A stretch of 64,000 nt of DNA, taken from positions 1,178,001 to 1,242,000 of the forward strand of contig NZ_CP040984.1 in NCBI RefSeq assembly GCF_006364715.1, in the 5' to 3' direction. The DNA comes from Candidatus Methylopumilus planktonicus. GTDB lineage: Bacteria; Pseudomonadota; Gammaproteobacteria; Burkholderiales; Methylophilaceae. The position numbers and the translations under genes are program-made. Each line of letters begins with the position of its first letter. Position 1 is the stretch's first letter. This document shows positions 43,426 to 53,139 of the stretch, piece by piece. Under the pieces are notes generated by a model. The model made no database searches. It was not told where the DNA came from and saw only the letters and a list, made by a program, of their open reading frames with translations.

Positions 43426-43722
43426 GCGCGTTACTATTTTCCCTTGTTGAATATGGCTTTTGATAATTTCATCGATATCTTCCTCATCTATAAAGCGATA
43501 CCAAGTAGCTTCAGGGTAAATTACAAGCAAAGGTCCTTCACCACATCTATCAAAACAGCCTGCTCGATTAATTCTCACTTTTGATTCACCATTTAGATCG
43601 AACGATTTAATTTTTGCTTTCATATACATGAACATGCTTTCAGCTCCCTTGTCGGAGCAACAAGCTTCACCATCCTCACGTTGATTTAAACAAAAGAAAA
43701 TATGATGTTTGTAATAATTCAT
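43414..43722 (-). CDS. Thioredoxin-like [2Fe-2S] ferredoxin
   Basis: This 102-residue protein has a thioredoxin-fold ferredoxin pattern: HIFFCLNQREDGEACC, then NRAGCFDRCGEGPLLVIYP. The four ligating cysteines are spaced as in the Shethna-type family. It is probably a soluble electron carrier; its partner is unknown. It is the last gene after tonB and has no gap to it. Confidence 0.88.
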   Translation of the reverse strand: MNYYKHHIFFCLNQREDGEACCSDKGAESMFMYMKAKIKSFDLNGESKVRINRAGCFDRCGEGPLLVIYPEATWYRFIDEEDIDEIIKSHIQQGKIVTRLLA

Positions 43723-44598
43723 TTATTGGGATGACAAATGTTCGTCTTTCGTGAAAGTCCATGTTCTCGTTATGCTCAAAATATCTACTTCCTTTCTAAT
43801 ATCTTCAGGAAATGTAGCATAGGGAGCGCCTAATTCCACAATTTTTTTAGCCGCTTCATCCAGTATTTTAAATCCTGAGCTTTGATTAATTTCAATGCTA
43901 TCGATTCTTCCATCAGGCTTTAAGGAAACCGTCATCCTTAGTTGGCCTGAAAATTTCTTTTCACGAGCTTCTTCTGGATAATTCATATTACCTAAAGTTT
44001 CTACTTTTTGCCTCCATGCTTCGGCATAAAGTGCATATTTATATTCTTTGGTCCGAGCGCCAATATATTTTCGTCTAGGTTGTTTTTCAAAATTAGAGAT
44101 TTGATTTGAAAGTGCTGCATCTGATGCGCTAATTTCACTCGCGCTTGCTAGAACATCTTCCTTGCTAATAGATTTATTGATAGCTTTTGACTCTTTAGGC
44201 TGCTGAACTGCTTTAGGCTCATTCAATACTTGCGTGTCTTTTTTTACAATTTTTTCTTTTGACAAACTTGAAGCTCTTCCTTCAACTGCTTGATTGCCAC
44301 GATTATTTAATTGAAATGTATTTTTATTCTCAGTAAGAATTGGTAGTGGCGATTTTTTATGAACATCTTTTTCTGTGTTACCACCCTTATCAGAATTACT
44401 TTGCGCTAGAACATCTGCATCTGTTTGATAGTTATTTTTAGAGTTTATTAAAATGACATCAATCTGAGAAAGCTTATTTTGAAATGGTTTAATAGGCTTA
44501 AAATGTATGAGTTGGATCGCAAGGAAATGGAGCATAAAGGATAAAAGAATTGAAAGCTTAAGAATATTATTCTTGTATATACTTTCATCCATAGGCAT
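43723..44598 (-). CDS. tonB: TonB-like energy transducer
   Basis: The 291-residue protein has an N-terminal membrane helix (about 13-30), a Lys/Ser/Gln-rich periplasmic linker, and a C-terminal TonB domain (about 200-285). That domain has YPEEAREKKFSGQLRMTV and LKPDGRIDSIEINQSSGF. It would couple the proton-motive force to TonB-dependent receptors. exbB and exbD are not adjacent, and the proline-rich linker usual in TonB is replaced by a polar one, so a TolA-like function is possible. The start could also be the Met three residues on. Confidence 0.8.
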   Translation of the reverse strand: MPMDESIYKNNILKLSILLSFMLHFLAIQLIHFKPIKPFQNKLSQIDVILINSKNNYQTDADVLAQSNSDKGGNTEKDVHKKSPLPILTENKNTFQLNNRGNQAVEGRASSLSKEKIVKKDTQVLNEPKAVQQPKESKAINKSISKEDVLASASEISASDAALSNQISNFEKQPRRKYIGARTKEYKYALYAEAWRQKVETLGNMNYPEEAREKKFSGQLRMTVSLKPDGRIDSIEINQSSGFKILDEAAKKIVELGAPYATFPEDIRKEVDILSITRTWTFTKDEHLSSQ

Positions 44599-44601
44599 AA
44601 A

Positions 44602-45966
44602 TTAAGCCAATCCCTTTAGTAAGGTTTGATGAATACCGTTGAAACTGCCATTACTCATCACAAGTATATGGTCACCTGATTTAGTCTCTTTTAAAATAGC
44701 TTCAACAAAAATTTTCATGTCTCGCCCTACAAATGATTTATTTTTTATAGGCGCTAAAGCTTCTTCGGCATTCCAAGTTAATTTCTCGCCATAACAAAAT
44801 ACTTGATCTGCATCTTTTAAACTTTCGGGTAGCGCGCTTTTCATCGTACCTAATTTCATTGTATTAGATCTTGGCTCTAAGACTGCAATAATTCTCGCTT
44901 TGCCAACTTTAGCTCGTAATCCTGCAAGCGTTGTTGATATCGCTGCTGGATGATGAGCAAAATCATCATAAATTGTAATACCATTTTTTTCACCGATACA
45001 TTCCATTCTACGTTTTACATTTTTAAATGTTTGTAACGCTTCTATCGCATCTTCTAACGAAACACCGACGTGGTGAGAAGCAGCAATTGCGGCTAATGCA
45101 TTCATACGATTATGATGGCCTAAAAGATCCCAAGATAAAGCACCTATCAATTTACCAAGATTTAAGACTTCAAAAGATTGATCTTGATTAACTTTACCAA
45201 CTGATAAGCCTTTTTTACTCCCGATATATGCTTTTTCAGACCAGCAACCTTTTTCAATCACTCTTTTTAAACTGTCTTCTTCATCATTAATAATGACGCG
45301 TCCGATACCGGGTACCATACGCACCATATGATGAAATTGAGTTTCAATCGCATGAAGATCAGGAAAAATATCTGCATGATCATATTCAAGATTATTTAAT
45401 ATCGCAGTTTTGGGATGGTAATGCACAAACTTAGAGCGTTTATCAAAAAAAGCTGTGTCATATTCATCTGCTTCAATCACAAAAAAGGGTGAAGTTTCAT
45501 TCGACGCATTTTTTTGTGGCAAACGAGCTGAGCCATCAAAATTGAGTGGAACACCGCCAATAAGAAATCCTGGTGCATAACCATTAAACTCTAAAATCCA
45601 GGCAAGCATGGATGTTGTGGTTGTTTTACCATGTGTCCCTGCAACTGCAAGTACCCATTTGTCCTTTAGAATCGCTTCATAAAGCCATTGCGGCCCTGAT
45701 ATATAAGGCAAGCCTTGATTCATAATTTCTTCCATCAAAGGATTTCCACGGGATACCACATTACCAATTACATAGAGATCTGGCTTTAATTCAGTTTGTT
45801 TTTTATCAAAACCTTCGATGAGTTCAATACCAATGCTTTGTAATTGGGTGCTCATAGGTGGATAGACATTCGTATCGCAACCTGTCACTCGATACCCTGA
45901 AGCATTGGCTAAGGATGCCACGCCACCCATAAATGTTCCGCAAATACCTAAGATATGAATGTGCAT
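44602..45966 (-). CDS. mpl: UDP-MurNAc:L-Ala-gamma-D-Glu-meso-DAP ligase
   Basis: Mpl joins recycled tripeptide to UDP-MurNAc. The 454 residues begin HIHILGICGTFMGGVASLA, with the ATP loop AGTHGKTTTTSMLAW and FVIEADEYDTAFFD, which fit Mpl rather than MurC. With ampG and mltA it indicates a kept murein-recycling route. It begins 6 bases after metH ends. Confidence 0.94.
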   Translation of the reverse strand: MHIHILGICGTFMGGVASLANASGYRVTGCDTNVYPPMSTQLQSIGIELIEGFDKKQTELKPDLYVIGNVVSRGNPLMEEIMNQGLPYISGPQWLYEAILKDKWVLAVAGTHGKTTTTSMLAWILEFNGYAPGFLIGGVPLNFDGSARLPQKNASNETSPFFVIEADEYDTAFFDKRSKFVHYHPKTAILNNLEYDHADIFPDLHAIETQFHHMVRMVPGIGRVIINDEEDSLKRVIEKGCWSEKAYIGSKKGLSVGKVNQDQSFEVLNLGKLIGALSWDLLGHHNRMNALAAIAASHHVGVSLEDAIEALQTFKNVKRRMECIGEKNGITIYDDFAHHPAAISTTLAGLRAKVGKARIIAVLEPRSNTMKLGTMKSALPESLKDADQVFCYGEKLTWNAEEALAPIKNKSFVGRDMKIFVEAILKETKSGDHILVMSNGSFNGIHQTLLKGLA

Positions 45967-45971
45967 TTTTT

Positions 45972-48900
45972 TTATGATAAATTAGGTGCCAACCATTTTT
46001 TTAAATATTCAATCGATACATCTCGACGCTTAGCCATATCTTTTAATTGGTCATCCCCAATTTTATCAACGCTAAAATATTGCGCTTCTGGATGTGCAAA
46101 ATAAAAACCTGACACGGAAGCAGCAGGTGTCATCGCGAATGAATCGGTAAGATGCATATCGATTTCATCTAATCTTAGATGCGTAAAAATGTCTTTTTTA
46201 ACCGTATGATCCGGACATGAAGGATAACCAGGTGCAGGACGAATACCCTTATAAGCTTCTTTAATAAGGCCTTCTTTATCTAAATTTTCTTCTGCTGCAT
46301 AACCCCACAAATCTTTTCTTACTCGCTCATGCATATACTCAGCAAATGCTTCAGCTAAACGGTCAGCTAGAGATTTAAACATGATGCTACTGTAATCATC
46401 ACTTTTACTTTGAAATTCTTTTTCATATTTTTCCATGCCTAATCCACTCGTCACAGCAAAGACACCGATGAAATCGTTAATGCCAGACGATTTAGGTGCA
46501 ACAAAATCAGATAAGCATTGATTAGGTTTTTGTATATTATCCACTTTTGGTTTTTCAGATTGTTGCCTTAAGCCATAATATGTAAATAAAGTTTTAGTTC
46601 GTGACTCATCTTCATAGATTTCTATATCATCATCGATACTATTCGCTGGATAAAAAGCCACTACGCCATTGGCAACTAGTGCACGGTTGTTGATAAGTTT
46701 TGTGAGCATAGCTTGTGCTTCATTAAAAACTTGTGTCGCACTTTTTCCCACAACAGGGTCATTTAATATCGCTGGATAAAAGCCAACCAAATCCCAAGTC
46801 TGAAAGAATGGGCTCCAATCGATATAAGGTGCAATTAAATTGAGATCAATATTTTTAAATGCACGTTTACCAATAAATTTTGGTACTTTAGGTGTATATG
46901 TTTTATCAAATTGAAGTTTTGATTTATTAAGTCTTGCTTCTTCAAGCGATAATAATTTCACACCTTTTTTATTAGCATGTTGTTCGCGCGCGCGCGCGTA
47001 ATCTTTTTCAATATCAAGAATGTATTGATCTTTTTGTTCAGGCGTTAAAAGAGATTGCATGATTGCTACAGATCTTGATGCATCAGGCACGTAAATGACT
47101 GGGCCATCATAATGAGGCGCAATCTTCACCGCGGTGTGAGCACGTGAGGTTGTAGCACCCCCGATAAGAAGTGGCGTTTTTAACCCTCTAAAGTGAGGGT
47201 CTCGCTGCATTTCTTTTGCGACATGTGTCATTTCTTCCAATGATGGCGTAATAAGTCCAGACAAACCAATAATGTCAACATTCTCTTTTTTAGCCATCTC
47301 TAAAATTTCCGTACATGGCACCATCACACCCATATTGATGACTTCGAAGTTATTGCATTGCAAAACTACTGATACAATATTTTTACCGATGTCATGCACG
47401 TCACCTTTCACTGTGGCAATGAGCATCTTGCCTTTAGGTTTTGAAACGACACCAGTTCTTTTTTCTTCTAATTTTTTTTCTTCTTCAATAAAAGGCACTA
47501 AATGAGCGACAGCTTGCTTCATCACTCGCGCGGATTTAACCACTTGCGGTAAAAACATTTTACCTTGGGCAAACAAATCACCAACCACATTCATACCATC
47601 CATCAATGGACCTTCAATGACATGAATAGGTCGCCCTTCTTTTTGCATCGTTTCTAATCGCGCTTCTTCAGTATCCTCTAAAATAAAATCTGTAATGCCG
47701 TGGACCAGCGCATATTCAAGTCTTTTATGGTTGCTCATTGGTTCAGTATCTGTCCCTCGCCAGTTGAGTGTTTGAACTTCTTTTTTACCCCCTTTTAAGG
47801 TACCGGCAATTTCGATCATTCTATCTGTAGCATCGGGTCTTCGATTAAGCACAACGTCCTCAACACGCTCTTTAAGTTCAGGATCTAGATCGTCATAGAC
47901 ACCCATCATGCCTGCATTGACAATCCCCATGGATAATCCAGCTTTGATTGCATGATATAAGAAGACTGTGTGAATCGCCTCACGAGCTGCATCATTACCT
48001 CTAAAGCTAAAACTGACGTTAGATACACCGCCTGAAATTTTTGCATGTGGGAGATTTTCTTTAATCCATCTCGTAGCGTTAATAAAATCAACAGCATAAT
48101 TATTATGTTCCTCAATGCCTGTTGCAACAGCGAAGATATTGGGATCAAAAATTATATCCTCAGGAAGAAAATGTATCTTTGATGTTAATAAGTCATAACC
48201 ACGTTTACAAATTTCTATTTTTCTTTGGTATGTATCAGCCTGACCCTTTTCATCAAATGCCATAACGATCACTGCCGCACCGTAGCGTTGGCATAATTGT
48301 GCTTGACGAATAAATTCAGTCTCACCTTCTTTTAGTGAAATTGAATTAACAATTGCTTTACCTTGTACACAACGTAATCCTGCTTCAATGACTTCCCACT
48401 TGGATGAATCAATCATGATGGGAATCCTAGCTATGTCAGGTTCAGAGGCGACCAAATTTAAAAAATACTTCATGGCTTTGAGTGCATCAAGCATGCCCTC
48501 ATCCATATTGATATCAATGATTTGTGCGCCATTTTCAACTTGGTGTCGCGCTACTGATAGCGCCTCATCATATTTTTCATTAATAATTAAATTTGCAAAT
48601 ACTTTTGAGCCTGTCACATTCGTTCGTTCACCCACATTCACAAATAAGGAATCATCTCTAATTAAGAATGATTCGAGCCCTGAAAGTCTGGTCACAGTTT
48701 CCACGTTTGGAATTTCGCGAGGTTTGATATTTTGTATTTCATCCACAATTGCCTTGATATGCTGAGGCGTTGTACCGCAACATCCTCCTGCAATATTGAC
48801 AAAACCACTCATCGCAAAATCTTTAAGTAAGGATGAAGTATCCTTGGGGGTTTCATCAAAACCTGTATCTGACATCGGATTAGGTAAGCCTGCATTGGGA

Positions 48901-49754
48901 TAAATACAAGTATATGTGTCTGCAATTTTAGACAATTCTTCAGCGTATGGTCGCATGAGTGCCGCCCCTAACGCGCAGTTTAAACCGATCGTCAAAGGCT
49001 TTGCATGTCGCACTGAATTCCAAAAAGCTTCCACTGTTTGTCCTGATAAAATACGACCTGAGGCATCTGTTACTGTGCCAGATAACATAATCGGCAAACG
49101 TAATTTGTTTTCTTCAAAATATGTTTCGATTGCAAAAAGAGCAGCTTTGCAATTCAAGGTATCAAAAATCGTTTCAACAAGAAGAATGTCAACGCCGCCT
49201 TCAACCAAAGCTTTCACTTGATTGAAATAACTATTTTTTAATTCTTCAAATGTAATATTACGCACTCCAGGATCATTTACATCGGGTGAGATCGATGCAG
49301 TTTTAGGGGTAGGGCCAACAGCACCTGCTACAAATCTTGGTTTATCTTTAGTTGAAAATTTTTCCACCGCCTGGCGAGCTAATTTGGCTGACGCCACATT
49401 CATTTCATAGGCTAAATCTGACATTGAATAATCGTCTTGCGCTATTTCTGTTGCACCAAAAGTATTAGTTTCAATGATGTCAGAGCCTGCTTCTAAATAA
49501 GCTTCGTGAATACTTTGAATGATTTGAGGTTGAGTGAGACTTAATAGCTCATTATTGCCTTTAAGAAATAATTCTCGCTGTCCTTTTGGCGCTGAAAATT
49601 TTGCAAAACGACCATCACTACCCCCGCGATAATCCTCTTCCGTGAGTTTATGTTGTTGAATCATGGTCCCCATGGCACCATCCATAAATAGAATTCGCTC
49701 AGCCAAAAGCTTTCTTAATATTTTTTCTTGATCAGTCATGAAATCCTGTGACAT
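45972..49754 (-). CDS. metH: Cobalamin-dependent methionine synthase
   Basis: MetH transfers methyl from methyl-THF to homocysteine through B12. The 1260 residues hold all four modules: the homocysteine domain ([11 protein letters not shown]; zinc Cys in LNCALG and GGCCGTTP), the folate domain ([14 protein letters not shown]), the B12 domain ([13 protein letters not shown] with the axial His) and the SAM-binding reactivation domain ([14 protein letters not shown]). It thus needs cobalamin; no B12 synthesis gene or riboswitch is seen. A (CG)6 run sits within it at 46986-46997. Confidence 0.97.
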   Translation of the reverse strand: MSQDFMTDQEKILRKLLAERILFMDGAMGTMIQQHKLTEEDYRGGSDGRFAKFSAPKGQRELFLKGNNELLSLTQPQIIQSIHEAYLEAGSDIIETNTFGATEIAQDDYSMSDLAYEMNVASAKLARQAVEKFSTKDKPRFVAGAVGPTPKTASISPDVNDPGVRNITFEELKNSYFNQVKALVEGGVDILLVETIFDTLNCKAALFAIETYFEENKLRLPIMLSGTVTDASGRILSGQTVEAFWNSVRHAKPLTIGLNCALGAALMRPYAEELSKIADTYTCIYPNAGLPNPMSDTGFDETPKDTSSLLKDFAMSGFVNIAGGCCGTTPQHIKAIVDEIQNIKPREIPNVETVTRLSGLESFLIRDDSLFVNVGERTNVTGSKVFANLIINEKYDEALSVARHQVENGAQIIDINMDEGMLDALKAMKYFLNLVASEPDIARIPIMIDSSKWEVIEAGLRCVQGKAIVNSISLKEGETEFIRQAQLCQRYGAAVIVMAFDEKGQADTYQRKIEICKRGYDLLTSKIHFLPEDIIFDPNIFAVATGIEEHNNYAVDFINATRWIKENLPHAKISGGVSNVSFSFRGNDAAREAIHTVFLYHAIKAGLSMGIVNAGMMGVYDDLDPELKERVEDVVLNRRPDATDRMIEIAGTLKGGKKEVQTLNWRGTDTEPMSNHKRLEYALVHGITDFILEDTEEARLETMQKEGRPIHVIEGPLMDGMNVVGDLFAQGKMFLPQVVKSARVMKQAVAHLVPFIEEEKKLEEKRTGVVSKPKGKMLIATVKGDVHDIGKNIVSVVLQCNNFEVINMGVMVPCTEILEMAKKENVDIIGLSGLITPSLEEMTHVAKEMQRDPHFRGLKTPLLIGGATTSRAHTAVKIAPHYDGPVIYVPDASRSVAIMQSLLTPEQKDQYILDIEKDYARAREQHANKKGVKLLSLEEARLNKSKLQFDKTYTPKVPKFIGKRAFKNIDLNLIAPYIDWSPFFQTWDLVGFYPAILNDPVVGKSATQVFNEAQAMLTKLINNRALVANGVVAFYPANSIDDDIEIYEDESRTKTLFTYYGLRQQSEKPKVDNIQKPNQCLSDFVAPKSSGINDFIGVFAVTSGLGMEKYEKEFQSKSDDYSSIMFKSLADRLAEAFAEYMHERVRKDLWGYAAEENLDKEGLIKEAYKGIRPAPGYPSCPDHTVKKDIFTHLRLDEIDMHLTDSFAMTPAASVSGFYFAHPEAQYFSVDKIGDDQLKDMAKRRDVSIEYLKKWLAPNLS

Positions 49755-49820
49755 TAAGTTTTTAAAGATGTGTTACGCATATTTGTTTTGCATAGAGTGT
49801 AGCAAGAACCCAAAAGGTCA

Positions 49821-50057
49821 TTATTTTTTACGCGCTTCAATCTCGGACAGTTTCTTTTCTAGCTCTTCTAATTTTTGACGGGTACGTTTTAAGACTTCCG
49901 TTTGAACATCAAACTCTTCTCGAGTGACAAGCTCCATTTTAGTGAACATGCCCTTTAATAGTGCATCGATATTCTTTTCAATATCAGGCAAAGGCGAATC
50001 TTTCACTATCTCTCTGATTTTATTAGATATTTCGTTTAATTTTTCGTTATTTAACAT
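49821..50057 (-). CDS. ubiK: UbiK accessory factor of ubiquinone biosynthesis
   Basis: This 78-residue BMFP-domain protein has an amphipathic N-terminal helix and a C-terminal coiled coil (REEFDVQTEVLKRTRQKLEE). In E. coli UbiK helps the Ubi complex work aerobically with UbiJ. The gene is divergent from the TorF-like gene; in other betaproteobacteria it often neighbours glnK-amtB in the same way. An upstream AAGGAAAT serves as ribosome-binding site. Confidence 0.87.
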   Translation of the reverse strand: MLNNEKLNEISNKIREIVKDSPLPDIEKNIDALLKGMFTKMELVTREEFDVQTEVLKRTRQKLEELEKKLSEIEARKK

Positions 50058-50108
50058 GGTAAATTTCCTTATGATTCAAGAGTTTATCAGATTTAAACTC
50101 ACATTAAG

Positions 50109-50126
50109 TGCATACCATCCTAATGC
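50109..50126 (+). promoter_or_regulatory. Possible NtrC-type enhancer half-site pair
   Basis: TGCAT and ATGC (50109-50113, 50123-50126) form an inverted GCAT-N9-ATGC, about 85 bases upstream of the expected sigma-54 transcription start. NtrC sites follow TGCAC-N7-GTGCA, so the match is partial. The placement is right for an enhancer; the call is speculative. Confidence 0.3.
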
Positions 50127-50175
50127 TATCTATCGCGGTATTTACTAACTCATTGATTTTAATATAATAAGTGAG

Positions 50176-50192
50176 TTGGCACAGTAATTGCT
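50176..50192 (+). promoter_or_regulatory. Sigma-54 (RpoN) promoter of the TorF-like gene
   Basis: TTGGCACAGTAATTGCT matches the -24/-12 consensus YTGGCACGRNNNTTGCW at all fixed positions but one (A for G). The invariant GG (50178-50179) and GC (50190-50191) are spaced by exactly 10 bases. Transcription would start near 50203, some 65 bases before the start codon. The downstream genes glnK and amtB are classic RpoN/NtrC targets, which supports the call. Confidence 0.85.
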
Positions 50193-50195
50193 TAT

Positions 50196-50220
50196 ATTAT
50201 TGTGTGAATATAACAATAAT
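50196..50220 (+). repeat. Inverted repeat at the expected transcription start
   Basis: ATTATTGT (50196-50203) and ACAATAAT (50213-50220) flank nine bases, right at and after the expected sigma-54 start point. It may form the first hairpin of the mRNA or be an operator. Confidence 0.35.
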
Positions 50221-50267
50221 TTAGTCACATTATTTTTCAGGAAATTTTTACTCAAAGGAGTTTTAAA

Positions 50268-51128
50268 ATGCGTAAATCGCTTATTACAACAGCAGTATTA
50301 GGGGCTCTTGCAGCACCTTCGTTCGTATTTGCTGCCGATTCTGCACCTGGCCTTACAGTTGCATATAACGTTGGTCTTTATAGCCAATACATTTTCCGTG
50401 GTTTAACACAAACAGATCGTGGCCCAGCCGTTCAAGGTGGTGTTGATTTAACTCACTCAAGCGGGTTTTATCTTGGTGCTTGGGCAACCAACATCAGCTG
50501 GTTAAGAGACAATTATGGCACTGATCCAGCTATTGCGGTTCCAGCTTACACAAGTGGTGGCCGTGTTGAGCTGGATTTATATGGTGGCTATCGTTACACA
50601 TTTGGTTCTGGTGTGGGTATTGATTTAGGTGCTCTTCAATATGTTTACCCAGGTAGCCGCGATTCAGCTAATTTCGCTAAAGCTAATACTACAGAACTTT
50701 ACGGTGCTCTAAGTTATGGCTGGGTCCAAGCAAAAATATCAACAGTAGTTTCGCCTGGCGCTTGGACAATCGGTAATTATCCAAATGCGCTTCCTGGTGC
50801 GAAAAATGCGCACGGCACTTACTACGCAGAACTTAATGCAACAATTCCTGTAAGCGACTTAATTGGTGCAAAAGATGGTGCTGCATCAGGTATTACAGGC
50901 ATTGCTCACATAGCTCGTCAAGACTTTAATGCTGGCTCGCCAAACGATGCAGCATCTTACACTGACTACAAATTAGGCCTTCAAAAGTCATTTAGCGAAG
51001 GTGCTTTGAATGGGGTTAACGTTGGAGGCTACTGGACTTATGCAAACACCAAAGATGTTGCATGGACATTTGCTGGACGAAATATTGGTGACAGCACCGG
51101 TACAGTATTTGTACAAAAAACGTTCTAG
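50268..51128 (+). CDS. TorF-family putative outer-membrane porin
   Basis: The 286-residue protein has a clear signal peptide (MRKSLITTAVLGALAA, cleavage after VFA) and begins the mature part with LTVAYNVGLYSQYIFRGLTQ. This is typical of the TIGR02001/TorF family of small beta-barrels. It ends in phenylalanine (FVQKTF), the BAM signal. It has a strong Shine-Dalgarno (AAGGAG). It lies behind a sigma-54 promoter and directly in front of glnK-amtB, so a role in nitrogen-compound passage across the outer membrane is inferred. A terminator separates it from glnK, perhaps leaky. Confidence 0.85.
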   Translation: MRKSLITTAVLGALAAPSFVFAADSAPGLTVAYNVGLYSQYIFRGLTQTDRGPAVQGGVDLTHSSGFYLGAWATNISWLRDNYGTDPAIAVPAYTSGGRVELDLYGGYRYTFGSGVGIDLGALQYVYPGSRDSANFAKANTTELYGALSYGWVQAKISTVVSPGAWTIGNYPNALPGAKNAHGTYYAELNATIPVSDLIGAKDGAASGITGIAHIARQDFNAGSPNDAASYTDYKLGLQKSFSEGALNGVNVGGYWTYANTKDVAWTFAGRNIGDSTGTVFVQKTF

Positions 51129-51137
51129 AAGTAATTG

Positions 51138-51180
51138 TTAAGATAAGAGCCTAAGGCCAAGGCCCTTTCTTAATTTTTTT
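51138..51180 (+). terminator. Terminator-like hairpin between the TorF-like gene and glnK
   Basis: The TTAAGA (51138-51143) and TCTTAA (51168-51173) arms enclose a GC-rich inner region with GGCC repeats, followed by seven Ts (51174-51180). Imperfect pairing in the middle suggests partial termination, allowing more porin than glnK-amtB message from one promoter. Confidence 0.6.
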
Positions 51181-51182
51181 AA

Positions 51183-51539
<357 letters not shown>

Positions 51540-51555
51540 TCAGAGGACTAAAATT

Positions 51556-53046
51556 ATGAAAAAATTATTATCAACTTTCGCACTAATTAGCTTTTTATGC
51601 CTAAACTTTTTAGGTATGACGAGTATGAGTTTTGCTGATGAAGTAACTTCAGCAAAAGCTAGCGATGCTGTCACTTTAGTTGCAGATGCAGCGCCAGCTG
51701 AAAAACTTGCTGAAGCAAATGACGAGCCTCCTGCACCCACACCTAACAAGGGTGACACTGCATGGATGATCGTTGCTACGGCTCTCGTGACTTTAATGGT
51801 GATTCCGGGCTTAGCACTCTTTTATGGTGGCTTAGTTCGCTCTAAAAATATGCTCTCTGTATTGATGCAAACTTTCGTTGTATTTTCACTCATGGCTGTT
51901 TTATGGGCTATCTACGGTTACAGCGTTGCATTTACAGGTGGGAGTCCATTCTTTGGTGGCTTTAGTAAATTATTCTTAAGCGGCATTACACCAGATTCAG
52001 TGGGCGCTACTTTTAGCAAAGGCGTTGTGATTCCTGAGTTTATCTTTGTAGCTTTCCAATTAACTTTTGCGGCTATTACGCCAGCTTTAATTATTGGTGC
52101 ATTTGCTGAGCGTATGAAATTTTCAGCGATACTTTTATTCTTAATCATCTGGTTTACATTTGCTTACTTACCGATGGCTCACATGGTTTGGTATTGGGAC
52201 GGTCCAGATGCAATCACTGATGCTAAATCATTAGAAACTGTGATTGGAAATGCAGGCTGGTTATGGGCTAAAGGTGCGCTAGATTTCGCAGGTGGCACAG
52301 TCGTTCATATTAATGCGGGTATCGCAGCGCTTGTAGCTGCCATCATGGTGGGTAAAAGAATTGGGTATGGCAAAGAAGCCATGCCTCCTCACAGTCTTAC
52401 ACTCACGATGGTTGGTGCATCTTTACTATGGGTGGGTTGGTTCGGTTTCAATGCAGGTTCAAATCTTGAAGCGACAGGATTAGCAGCGTTAGCTTTCGTA
52501 AATACAATGCTTGCTACTGCAGCCGCAACACTTTCTTGGATCGCATTTGAATGGATCTTAAAATCAAAACCATCTATGTTGGGTGCAGCATCAGGCGCAG
52601 TCGCTGGTCTTGTAGCAATTACTCCAGCATGCGGATTTGTAGGTCCAATAGGTGCGCTTATTATCGGTGCAGGTGTATCTCCGATCTGCTTATTCTTTGT
52701 ATCTAAAGTTAAAAAGGCTTTTGGTTACGACGACACACTTGATGTTTTTGGTATACACGGTGTGGGCGGTATCTTTGGAGCAATTATGACCGGCGTATTC
52801 GTAAGCCCAGCCCTAGGTGGTACCGGTGTTTATGATTATGTTGCAAATAAAGTAGGTGAGTTTGATATGCATACACAAGTCATCTCACAATTATGGGGGG
52901 TAGGTACAGCGATTGTGTTATCTGCAACTGTATCTTATGTTGCATTGAAACTGATCGATATGACGATTGGTTTACGTGTAAAACCCGATGCTGAGCGTGA
53001 AGGCTTAGACATCTCTGAACACGGCGAACAGGCTTACTATAAATAA
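51556..53046 (+). CDS. amtB: Ammonium transporter
   Basis: The 496-residue protein has a cleavable signal peptide (MKKLLSTFALISF, then SFADE), a ~45-residue Ala-rich periplasmic N-terminal stretch, and eleven membrane helices. AmtB marks include DTAWMIVATALVTLMVIPGL, the pore histidines in VHINAGIAALV and FGIHGVGGIFGAI, and the C-terminal GLDISEHGEQAY that GlnK engages. ATG 51556 is chosen for the signal peptide; a longer frame from 51487 overlaps glnK without support. Confidence 0.95.
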   Translation: MKKLLSTFALISFLCLNFLGMTSMSFADEVTSAKASDAVTLVADAAPAEKLAEANDEPPAPTPNKGDTAWMIVATALVTLMVIPGLALFYGGLVRSKNMLSVLMQTFVVFSLMAVLWAIYGYSVAFTGGSPFFGGFSKLFLSGITPDSVGATFSKGVVIPEFIFVAFQLTFAAITPALIIGAFAERMKFSAILLFLIIWFTFAYLPMAHMVWYWDGPDAITDAKSLETVIGNAGWLWAKGALDFAGGTVVHINAGIAALVAAIMVGKRIGYGKEAMPPHSLTLTMVGASLLWVGWFGFNAGSNLEATGLAALAFVNTMLATAAATLSWIAFEWILKSKPSMLGAASGAVAGLVAITPACGFVGPIGALIIGAGVSPICLFFVSKVKKAFGYDDTLDVFGIHGVGGIFGAIMTGVFVSPALGGTGVYDYVANKVGEFDMHTQVISQLWGVGTAIVLSATVSYVALKLIDMTIGLRVKPDAEREGLDISEHGEQAYYK

Positions 53047-53071
53047 AATATCCTGGAAGTAGTGACTTCTC

Positions 53072-53100
53072 AAGGGCGCTTTTTTTAGCGCCCTTTTTTT
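53072..53100 (+). terminator. Intrinsic terminator after amtB
   Basis: Perfect 9-base arms AAGGGCGCT (53072-53080) and AGCGCCCTT (53087-53095) enclose a six-base loop of Ts and end in a T-run. This is the most GC-rich and clear hairpin terminator in the window. Confidence 0.95.
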
Positions 53101-53139
53101 ATCCATAAAATTTAATCGCTTAAAGTTATAATAGAGCCC

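Noticed and set aside
50202..50235. TGTGA ... TCACA, resembling a CRP site
   Set aside because: The half-sites are separated by about 17 bases instead of six and lie downstream of the sigma-54 start.
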